A stretch of 5,945 nucleotides of DNA from Chloroflexota bacterium. Its GTDB lineage: Bacteria > Chloroflexota > Dehalococcoidia > Lucifugimonadales > UBA3495. The number at the start of each line of letters is the position of its first letter. Within the stretch, counting starts at the first letter, position 1. A program made the translations under genes and the position numbers. The stretch is from the NCBI GenBank assembly GCA_022562335.1, contig JADFPM010000174.1:1-5945 (forward strand). Reading direction: 5' to 3'. Below are positions 1 to 5,401 of the stretch, piece by piece. The notes under the pieces are model-generated. The model was not told where the DNA came from, ran no database searches, and saw only the letters and a list, made by a program, of their open reading frames with translations.

Positions 1-2671
1 AGGCGTTGGCCGATTCCCGTTGGATCGCGGCGGGATCGAGAGCGCTCAAATCGCGGGAGTCCTCTGGCAGCGCCCGCCGCAATGAGACCGCCCTGGCGCG
101 GCGTTCTTCCAAGGGCGCATCGTCCAAGAAAGCGTAGGGCGCGGCGTTCAATATCTGGTGGGAGAAGGCCGATGGCTGGACGGTGTCCCGGCCGAATATC
201 TCGATGCTGCCATCGCTGATGCCGCTCAGCAGTTCCTTGCAGCCCTCCACGTCCATCGCCTCGGTGAGGCAATCGCGCATGGTCTCGAACACCAAGGGGT
301 GGCCGGGGACCTCGATGTCGCCGGGCATGGCGTTGTCTTGGCAGGCGACCTGGGCCGGGAACACCGCGGCCAACAGGTCTTCGGAGCGCATGCGGATCAG
401 AGGGGCCGGCACCTTGCGCCCGCCGGTGTGGCGCAGGATGGCCAGGGACCGGGTGGCGTTCCAACGCCAGCGGGTCACGAACAATGGGGCTTGCAGGATC
501 GCCTGCTCCAGCACGTCCTGGACGTTTCTTTCGTTCAGATAGGTGAATACATCGTCCACGGGCATGGATAGGCCGGGTCCCAGGGCGAAGTTCAGGCCAT
601 CGTCGGTGGCCGTGGCCTGTAACTCGAAGTCGAAAGACCGGCAGATCTTCTTGCGTAGCGCCATTCCCCAGGCCCGGTTGACCCTGGCGCCGAAGGGGGC
701 GTGAATCACCAGTTGCATGCCGCCGCTCTCGTCGAAGAACCGCTCGGCGACCACCTTGGTCTTGGACGGGATCACGCCCAGGACACGCTTGCCCTCCTCC
801 AGGTAGGCCACCAGTTGCCGGCTGGATTCCCGGTCAACCCCCGACTCCGCGACGACCCAGTCCTGGGCCTTGGCGGGGTCGTCCAGGCGTTCGTCGATGC
901 CCTCCCGCAGTTCCGAGACCTCCTGGGACAGCTCCCAGGTCCGGCCGGGCGCCTCCCCCAGCCAGAAGGGGATGGTGGGCGGCTGACCGCGGGCGTCCTC
1001 CACGCGGACCTTGCCCTTCTCCACCCGGCGTATCTTCCAGGGAGTGTTGCCAAGCAGGAACACGTCGCCGGCCAGGCTCTCGATGGCGAAGTCCTCGTTG
1101 ACCGTACCGACGAAGGTCTCCTCGGGGTCGAGTATGACGTCATAGTCGGCGTTGTCCGGGATCGCGCCGCCGCTGGTCATGGCGGCTATCGGTGCGCCCC
1201 GCCGCCCCTTCACCCTGTGGTTGATGCCGTCCCGGTGCAGGTAGGCCGAACCCCGGCCCTGGCGGAGGGTGAACCCGTTGGATAGGACCTCCAATACCTC
1301 GTCGAACTTCTCCCTGGGCAGGTCACGGTAGGGATAGGCCCCGCGGCAAAGCTGGAAAAGATCGTCTTCTCCCCACTCTTCGGCAGCGCAGGCGGCGACG
1401 ATCTGTTGAGCCAGCACGTCCAGGGGCCACGGCGGTATCGCCAGGGTGTCCAGGTTTCCCCGGTTTACGCCCCTCAAAAGAGCGGTGCATTCCAGCAGTT
1501 CGTCCCTGGTCAAAGGGAAGAGCCGGCCCTTGGGTGTCCCGCCCACGGTGTGCCCCGACCGGCCGATGCGCTGCAATAGCAAGCCGATGGAACGGGGCGA
1601 GCCTATCTGCACCACCAGGTCAACGACGCCGATGTCGATGCCCAGTTCCAGGGACGCGGTGGCCACGCAAACCTTGACCTGGCCGGTCTTGAGCTTTTCT
1701 TCCGCCGCCAGCCGGGTGGCTCGGGACAGGCTGCCGTGGTGGGCCACCACCGCTTCTTCGCCCATCCTTTCCGCCAGTTGGTGGGACACCCTTTCCACCA
1801 GCCTTCTGGTGTTGACGAAGACCAGGGTCGTCTCGTGGCTGGTGGCCAGACCGGCGATGGTGTCCAGGGTCTCGCCCCAAACCTCGTGGGTGGCGATGGG
1901 GCCCAACTCCAGACTGGGGAGCGCTAGATCCAGGTCCAGTTCCCTGCCGTGACCCGTGTCTACGATCAGGCATTGCGGGTGGCCGTGCTCGTCGATGCTG
2001 CCGTTGCCCACCAGGAACCGGGCGACCTCTTCGATGGGCCGTTGGGTGGCCGATAGCCCGATGCAGGTGATGGGGTCTTCCGCCAGGGCCCGCAGGCGTT
2101 CCACCGACAGGGCAAGGTGGGAACCGCGTTTGTTGCCGGCCACGGCGTGGATCTCATCCAGGATCAAAGTCTTGACGTGTTTCAGTCCCTCGCGGCCGCT
2201 TTTGGAGGTCAGCAGTATGTACAAAGACTCGGGCGTGGTGATCAAGATATGGGGAGGGCGCTTGGCCATCTTCTGGCGTTCCGATGGTTTGGTGTCGCCG
2301 GTGCGCAGCCCGGTGCGGATCTCGGGTAATGGCGTGCCTAGTTCTTCCGCCAGGGCCCGGATCTCTTCCAGGGGACCGGCCAGGTTTTTCTGGATGTCGT
2401 TGGAGAGGGCCTTCAGGGGCGAGACGTATACCACCTGGGTGGTGTCGGGCAGCGTTTCATTAGACTTCTGAAGCTCCAGGCCCTGGCGCACCAGGGAGTC
2501 GATGCAGGTCAAAAACGCGGCCAGGGTTTTTCCCGACCCGGTGGGAGCTGATATCAGGGTGTGGGTGCCCTGGGCGATGGCCGGCCATCCCAGGGCTTGA
2601 GCGTCGGTGGGGCCTTGGAATTTGCCGTTGAACCAGGCGCGGATGATGGGGTGAAACTGGGAGAGAGGCAT
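1..2671 (-). CDS. lhr: Lhr-family ATP-dependent helicase, large superfamily 2 (partial, C-terminus beyond window)
   Basis: This protein is predicted to be an ATP-driven 3'-to-5' DNA translocase/helicase acting in nucleic-acid repair in the cytoplasm, which is the known role of Lhr enzymes. I translated the minus strand from ATG at 2671 to the left edge: 890 residues with no stop or frameshift. Visible landmarks are Walker A APTGSGKT (42-49), DEIH box (172-175), SAT motif (207-209), second RecA domain (about 260-390) with QRIGRSGH motif VI (367-374), a winged-helix region (about 400-480), then Lhr-specific signatures: SLAGDVFLLGNTPW (532-545), PFWLGEAPGR (568-577), HAPFGARVNRAWG (657-669) and RWRWNATRSLAI (734-745). 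Residues about 610-860 fit the DEAD/H-associated domain. The frame is still open at residue 890, and the last visible part resembles long Lhr proteins of about 1,400-1,500 residues, so a C-terminal extension is likely (inference). The start is well fixed: an in-frame TAA lies at 2683-2681 with no other start codon between. No Shine-Dalgarno sequence precedes the ATG. Confidence 0.96.
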   Translation of the reverse strand, partial: MPLSQFHPIIRAWFNGKFQGPTDAQALGWPAIAQGTHTLISAPTGSGKTLAAFLTCIDSLVRQGLELQKSNETLPDTTQVVYVSPLKALSNDIQKNLAGPLEEIRALAEELGTPLPEIRTGLRTGDTKPSERQKMAKRPPHILITTPESLYILLTSKSGREGLKHVKTLILDEIHAVAGNKRGSHLALSVERLRALAEDPITCIGLSATQRPIEEVARFLVGNGSIDEHGHPQCLIVDTGHGRELDLDLALPSLELGPIATHEVWGETLDTIAGLATSHETTLVFVNTRRLVERVSHQLAERMGEEAVVAHHGSLSRATRLAAEEKLKTGQVKVCVATASLELGIDIGVVDLVVQIGSPRSIGLLLQRIGRSGHTVGGTPKGRLFPLTRDELLECTALLRGVNRGNLDTLAIPPWPLDVLAQQIVAACAAEEWGEDDLFQLCRGAYPYRDLPREKFDEVLEVLSNGFTLRQGRGSAYLHRDGINHRVKGRRGAPIAAMTSGGAIPDNADYDVILDPEETFVGTVNEDFAIESLAGDVFLLGNTPWKIRRVEKGKVRVEDARGQPPTIPFWLGEAPGRTWELSQEVSELREGIDERLDDPAKAQDWVVAESGVDRESSRQLVAYLEEGKRVLGVIPSKTKVVAERFFDESGGMQLVIHAPFGARVNRAWGMALRKKICRSFDFELQATATDDGLNFALGPGLSMPVDDVFTYLNERNVQDVLEQAILQAPLFVTRWRWNATRSLAILRHTGGRKVPAPLIRMRSEDLLAAVFPAQVACQDNAMPGDIEVPGHPLVFETMRDCLTEAMDVEGCKELLSGISDGSIEIFGRDTVQPSAFSHQILNAAPYAFLDDAPLEERRARAVSLRRALPEDSRDLSALDPAAIQRESANA

Positions 2672-2677
2672 GGCGTA

Positions 2678-2689
2678 AGTTTAGCATAA
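2678..2689 (-). promoter_or_regulatory. Extended -10 promoter of the lhr gene, probably leaderless
   Basis: On the minus strand this reads TTATGCTAAACT, containing TGC followed by TAAACT, an extended -10 box. No convincing -35 lies 16-18 bases upstream (CCTCCG there), as is common for extended -10 promoters. If the last T (2678) is position -7, transcription starts at 2671, the A of the lhr ATG. The gene also lacks a Shine-Dalgarno sequence, so a leaderless mRNA is the simplest reading. The same 12-mer, with one change, precedes the Nudix gene. Confidence 0.5.
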
Positions 2690-2765
2690 GCCGTCTGGCC
2701 CGGAGGGGGTTTGATGTCAGGTGGGGCCGGGTTTTCCTGGAGAGATAGGCCCGAGGGACGAACGA

Positions 2766-2789
2766 AGCCGCTGACGGCTGGCGGTCAGC
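2766..2789 (-). terminator. Short hairpin(s) at the 3' end of the Nudix gene (weak terminator candidate)
   Basis: Two alternative inverted repeats overlap here. AGCCG (2766-2770) pairs with CGGCT (2775-2779) across a four-base loop. GCTGAC (2770-2775) pairs with GTCAGC (2784-2789) across eight bases, and the latter arm contains the Nudix stop codon. The minus-strand sequence after the first hairpin (TCGTTCGTCC) has no run of T, so a classical Rho-independent terminator is not supported. It may only slow transcription or protect the transcript end. The rest of the 2672-2784 spacer holds the lhr promoter. Confidence 0.25.
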
Positions 2790-3555
2790 CTTGGCCGGGA
2801 GTTTTGGGCATGAAAAACTCGCCCGGCTGCCGGTTCATGAAGCCACCCATCCGGGTGGGGGAGATCCCGGGGCTGTCCAGGGCCGCCTGGACGATGCTCT
2901 TATTGAATGTGCCGATATCGTCCGCCGCCAGGAAATCCTCCACCGGGAGCCAGCGGCATTCGGCGATCTCCTCGGCCTGCATGACGATCTCGGAGCTCAG
3001 GGGGTTGAGCCGGCAAACGAAATAGATGTCCGACTTGCCGTACCGGTATTGATGCTGATGGCGAAAACAGACCAGCGACTCGAACTCGGTGCGGATGCCT
3101 GTTTCCTCCAGGATCTCCCTTTCCAAAGCGTCCACCAAGTCCTCGCCCTGAAGGAGCGCGCCGCCGGGTAGCTTCAATGCGGGAGGGCGCCCGCGAAAGC
3201 CGTACTTCTCGCGGACCACCAGCAATTCCCGGGCCTCGTTAAGTACCACGCCGCCGGCCCCGATATAGTGGGTGGCGTAGGGCGGCAAGTAGGCATCGGG
3301 GACGATCCGGTGAATCATCATCAGATAGTCATATGCGCTGTGATGAAAGATGAATCCCGCTTCCACCGCCACGGGGATCAGTTGGGACAGCGAGATGGGC
3401 ACTTCCATCCACACTGCCAAGATCCCATCGGCTTTCCAAGCTGCCACGGAATCGGCAAGTTCCAACCGGAAACGGTTCGGGTCTAGGGGCAGACCTTCCG
3501 GCAGGACGACAATCCCTCCAAAGGGATTGGTGGTGGATTTAAGCAGGTCAGCCAC
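2785..3555 (-). CDS. Nudix hydrolase, NUDT6 / plant-NUDX-like with pre-Nudix domain
   Basis: This is a predicted Mg2+-dependent hydrolase of nucleoside-diphosphate-linked substrates; the substrate cannot be told from sequence. Counting from GTG at 3555 (256 residues), the Nudix box is complete: G132, E138, R146-E147, E150-E151, G153-I154, matching GX5EX7REUXEEXGU. Residues about 12-85 (FGGIVVL, then WKADGILAVWMEVP, then AGFIFHHS) match from memory the pre-Nudix region of NUDT6 and plant cytosolic Nudix enzymes. ATHYIGAGGVVLN begins the fold, and GKSDIYFVCRLNPLS follows the box as in that group. The tail after about residue 230 (GISPTRMGGFMNRQPG) is not recognised. Start choice: GTG 3555 has GGAG (3565-3562) six bases upstream. 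TTG at 3567 is also open (260 residues) but has only a distant AAGGG, and an in-frame TAG at 3591-3589 bounds both. The gene lies upstream of lhr on the same strand, 113 bases away, but each has its own promoter-like box. Confidence 0.93.
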   Translation of the reverse strand: MADLLKSTTNPFGGIVVLPEGLPLDPNRFRLELADSVAAWKADGILAVWMEVPISLSQLIPVAVEAGFIFHHSAYDYLMMIHRIVPDAYLPPYATHYIGAGGVVLNEARELLVVREKYGFRGRPPALKLPGGALLQGEDLVDALEREILEETGIRTEFESLVCFRHQHQYRYGKSDIYFVCRLNPLSSEIVMQAEEIAECRWLPVEDFLAADDIGTFNKSIVQAALDSPGISPTRMGGFMNRQPGEFFMPKTPGQG

Positions 3556-3630
3556 GGGCTGCTCCAACGTTTGTGATAACCCTTGTTTCTAGGAAATTCA
3601 AATGTGAATGCCTCTGGTTCTTGGTGGCCG

Positions 3631-3642
3631 AGTATAGCATAA
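3631..3642 (-). promoter_or_regulatory. Extended -10 promoter of the Nudix gene
   Basis: The minus strand reads TTATGCTATACT, that is TGC plus TATACT (five of six matches to TATAAT). The predicted start is near 3624, giving a leader of about 69 bases to the GTG at 3555. The -35 position (3654-3659, TCAACG) is poor, consistent with dependence on the extended -10. It differs at one base from the box upstream of lhr. Confidence 0.55.
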
Positions 3643-3655
3643 CCCCACTGCCCCG

Positions 3656-3685
3656 TTGACTCGCCAGATAAATTACGATTATCCT
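3656..3685 (+). promoter_or_regulatory. Candidate sigma70-type promoter of the maleylpyruvate isomerase-family gene
   Basis: TTGACT (3656-3661) matches the -35 consensus at five of six positions. It is followed after 18 bases by TATCCT (3680-3685), four of six matches to the -10. The predicted start is near 3692, leaving a leader of about 73 bases. The -35 overlaps the -35 position of the divergent Nudix promoter. The -10 is mediocre, so confidence is moderate. Confidence 0.4.
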
Positions 3686-3714
3686 TGGATCGAAAGCGCC
3701 GGGGACTGAATGAT

Positions 3715-3735
3715 CCCGCCAATCAGAAAGGCGGG
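3715..3735 (+). other. Hairpin in the predicted 5' leader of the maleylpyruvate isomerase-family gene
   Basis: CCCGCC (3715-3720) and GGCGGG (3730-3735) form a perfect six-base-pair stem around a nine-base A-rich loop. It ends 17 bases before the GGAGG ribosome binding site. It is followed by AAAA rather than a T run on the plus strand, so it is not a terminator for that strand. It could affect message stability or translation, or be chance in GC-rich DNA. Confidence 0.3.
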
Positions 3736-3764
3736 AAAACCTGAGTTGGCGCGGAGGATTTGAA

Positions 3765-4601
3765 GTGGCTGATTCCCTGACTGAAACCGTGAAACTGGTG
3801 GAGATAGAGGCGTCCCGGCTGCGGGATTTCCTGGCCGGGTTGGACGAAGACCAGTGGTCCCGGAACAGCTCCTGCGAGGGTTGGAGCGTGGCCGACGTGG
3901 CGGGCCACCTATCGGCCGGGGCCAACACCTGGGCCAACTCCATCGCCCGAGCCGTTGACGGTGATTCCGGCCCCCCGGCGGGACAGACTCCGCTGGCATC
4001 CGGCGAGCGCGGCTCAGAGGTGATCGCCCAGACCGCCATCTCCTACCGCCAGGAGGCGGGAGGCAGCCTGATGGAAAAATTCAGCGCCGGCTACGAAGCC
4101 CTGAGGCAATGTCTTGCGAAATTGAAGGAAGAGGACTGGGAAAAGCCGTGTTACCACCGGCGCGGCCCCATGCCCATCCGGGATTTCGTCGCCCTGCGAG
4201 TGCAAGAGTTGGCCGTGCACGGCTGGGATATTCGCTGGGGCATAGACGATTCGGCGGTTTTGGGGGAGGAGCCGCTGGCCTTGCTGGCCGGCCGGGTGCC
4301 CCGTTGGCTGAGGACGGCATTTTCACCCGGACTGGGCCTGCCCGTTCCGGTCCGTTACCGGTTTGACGTCGCCGGACCGGTGGCGGTCAAAGAGGACGTG
4401 GTGGTCAATGCCAACGAGTTTCAGATAGAAAACCCTGGGAGCGGAGAAGCCGACACGGTGTTCCGGTGCAACACCGGGAACTACATATTGCTGATCTACG
4501 GGCGGCTGGACGTAGATCAGGCGTCGCGAAACGGCAGGTTGGAGATCACGGGTTCGGTGGAGCAGGCGGTAAACTTTAACTCATGGTTCAAGGGGTTTTA
4601 G
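3765..4601 (+). CDS. Mycothiol-dependent maleylpyruvate isomerase-family protein (MDMPI_N / DinB-like plus SCP2-like domain)
   Basis: This 278-residue cytoplasmic protein belongs to a family named for the thiol-dependent isomerase that converts maleylpyruvate to fumarylpyruvate; most members have unknown substrates. The N-terminal domain (about 8-155) is a DinB-like four-helix bundle. The expected metal ligands are visible: H48 in GWSVADVAGHL, and E148 and H152 in RVQELAVHGWDI, with the same E-x3-H spacing as the Corynebacterium glutamicum enzyme. Residues about 180-278 resemble the SCP2-like C-terminal domain (NPGSGEADTVFRCNTGNYILLIYGR). Start: GTG at 3765 with a strong GGAGG (3753-3757) seven bases upstream. 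Stop: TAG at 4599-4601. It is a single-gene unit, divergent from the Nudix gene and convergent with the response regulator, so no neighbour identifies its substrate. Conserved metal ligands argue for an active enzyme or thiol transferase. The true cofactor (mycothiol, another thiol, or none) is not decided by the sequence. Confidence 0.92.
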   Translation: MADSLTETVKLVEIEASRLRDFLAGLDEDQWSRNSSCEGWSVADVAGHLSAGANTWANSIARAVDGDSGPPAGQTPLASGERGSEVIAQTAISYRQEAGGSLMEKFSAGYEALRQCLAKLKEEDWEKPCYHRRGPMPIRDFVALRVQELAVHGWDIRWGIDDSAVLGEEPLALLAGRVPRWLRTAFSPGLGLPVPVRYRFDVAGPVAVKEDVVVNANEFQIENPGSGEADTVFRCNTGNYILLIYGRLDVDQASRNGRLEITGSVEQAVNFNSWFKGF

Positions 4602-4607
4602 ACGAAG

Positions 4608-4639
4608 ACGCCCGGAGCCGCAGTCTACGCTTCGGGCGT
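4608..4639. terminator. Hairpin between convergent genes (possible bidirectional terminator)
   Basis: ACGCCCGGAGC (4608-4618) pairs with GCTTCGGGCGT (4629-4639): an 11-base-pair stem with one G-T wobble and a ten-base loop. It starts seven bases after the stop of the plus-strand gene, and its right arm covers the last codons of the response regulator, whose TAG falls in the loop. It is well placed to end both transcripts. No T run follows on either strand, so it would be a non-canonical or Rho-assisted terminator. Confidence 0.45.
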
Positions 4640-5023
4640 GATGCCCAGCCAATGGCCTTCCAACATCTCGCGGAACGTCGCGATGTCGAAGGGCTTGGAA
4701 AAAATGTCGTCGGCCCCAACCTCGGCCATTTTCGCCCGGTACGACCCCTCCACGAAACCGGTCAACAACACGACCTTTATCTTGGCGGTGCCCGGGTCCT
4801 GTTTCAATTGGCGGCAAACTTCAAAACCGTTTAATTTCGGCATTGACACGTCGGCAAGGACCAACTGGGGCATCTCCCTTCGGGCTATCGCCAATGCCTC
4901 TTCCCCATCCTTGGCCAGCAGCAGGCGGTACCTGCCCTCCCTATTCAGCACGGTTTCCATCAGGCTCAATAAGGTTTCTTCGTCGTCGGCGATCAATATG
5001 GTGGGCCGGTGATCGGACGCCAT
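4625..5023 (-). CDS. Stand-alone response regulator receiver domain (CheY/Spo0F-like)
   Basis: A 132-residue phosphoacceptor protein with no output domain; it would receive phosphate from a histidine kinase and act through protein contact or a phosphorelay. All canonical receiver residues are present (counting from ATG 5023): acidic pair D13-D14 in ILIADDE, phosphorylation site D58 in LVLADVSMPKLNG, T88 in VVLLTGF, and K110 in the KPFD motif. The length is that of one complete receiver domain plus a short tail (LGITPEA). Start: ATG 5023 has AGGTG (5034-5030) six bases upstream. A GTG directly before it (5026) would add one residue. No kinase, chemotaxis or sporulation gene is in the window, so its partner is unknown; it looks like an orphan regulator. 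It lies downstream of the dehydrogenase gene on the same strand but is separated by a long spacer and a terminator-like hairpin, so it is probably transcribed separately. Confidence 0.94.
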   Translation of the reverse strand: MASDHRPTILIADDEETLLSLMETVLNREGRYRLLLAKDGEEALAIARREMPQLVLADVSMPKLNGFEVCRQLKQDPGTAKIKVVLLTGFVEGSYRAKMAEVGADDIFSKPFDIATFREMLEGHWLGITPEA

Positions 5024-5127
5024 CACTTACACCTGGGGGTAACCGGTTCCGCATTTGATAGCAACAAGCCGATGTTCAAGCGGTCGCCGGCCGGCCCCGC
5101 GGCGGCGAGGTTTTTGCCGGCAGGTTC

Positions 5128-5157
5128 CGGCCAGCGGCGAATAGGGGAAGCTGGCCG
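5128..5157. repeat. Inverted repeat in the upstream region of the response regulator
   Basis: CGGCCAGC (5128-5135) and GCTGGCCG (5150-5157) form a perfect eight-base-pair stem with a 14-base loop, about 105 bases upstream of the regulator start. If the regulator is transcribed from near 5210 this is part of its leader RNA. There is no T run beside it on either strand. Its meaning is unknown. Confidence 0.35.
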
Positions 5158-5310
5158 CCCGCTCTGAGATCATCACACCGTAACATCTACCCAAATCTAC
5201 ATGCACCACCCCTATTCTAGATCAAAACGTACAACGAATAATTCGCTGCGTTATGGCTCTTTATTTCGATATTCCGGCGTACGCTTGCTTTCTCCAGATT
5301 GCCAAGGCGG

Positions 5311-5345
5311 TAAAATATTATCGGGCCAACCTCAATGGCTGGCCC
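5311..5345 (-). terminator. Rho-independent-type terminator of the dehydrogenase gene
   Basis: On the minus strand GGGCCAGCC (5345-5337) pairs with GGTTGGCCC (5331-5323) across a five-base loop, a nine-base-pair stem with one G-U pair. It is followed by GATAATATTTTA (5322-5311), a T-rich but interrupted tail. It lies 56 bases beyond the dehydrogenase stop codon and is in the right orientation to end that transcript before the response regulator. Confidence 0.6.
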
Positions 5346-5401
5346 GGTCTAACATCGGGTATCAAATAGGAGCTAACGGTAACTGGCGCCCGAATCGTCC
5401 C

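Larger units (their letters stand above)
5024..5401. other. Non-coding spacer between dehydrogenase and response regulator genes
   Basis: I see no convincing gene here. The left part (5080-5160) is very GC-rich with overlapping inverted repeats: the palindrome GCCGGCCGGC (5086-5095), TCGCCG/CGGCGA (5084-5089 / 5103-5108) and CGGCCAGC/GCTGGCCG (5128-5135 / 5150-5157). The right part (about 5180-5325) is clearly more AT-rich than the genes and has the inverted repeat CGAATAATTCG (5235-5245). A possible -10 box for the regulator, TAGAAT, lies on the minus strand at 5219-5214 without a good -35; it would give a leader of about 185 bases folding into the GC-rich hairpins. AACCGGTT (5041-5048) is a perfect palindrome 18 bases upstream of the regulator ATG and could be an operator or chance. 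Confidence 0.6.

Noticed and set aside
158..2471. Several open plus-strand frames (158-571, 701-1285, 1446-1952, 1956-2471) opposite the helicase
   Set aside because: They lie antisense to a continuous, motif-rich Lhr frame; their translations are low-complexity and Arg/Pro/Gly/Ser-rich with no recognisable domain, as expected for shadows of a GC-rich gene.
1..2671. Possible frameshift in the helicase, since other minus-strand frames are open at 772-1143 and 1620-1973
   Set aside because: Codon-by-codon translation gives 890 residues for 2671 bases in a single frame, with all conserved motifs in the right order.
3548..4039. Minus-strand open frames overlapping the start of the MDMPI-family gene
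   Set aside because: They are antisense to a gene with a strong ribosome binding site and conserved metal ligands, and cover the divergent promoter region; no domain is visible.
5084..5115. TCGCCG/CGGCGA inverted repeat followed by GG and TTTTT on the plus strand, looking like a terminator
   Set aside because: No plus-strand gene ends upstream of it; the nearest plus-strand gene stops at 4601 and already has a hairpin, so a terminator role is unsupported.
5311..5321. AT-rich TAAAATATTAT as a plus-strand promoter -10
   Set aside because: No -35 at acceptable spacing (TTGCCA is only 11 bases upstream) and no plus-strand gene follows; it fits better as the T-rich tail of the minus-strand terminator.
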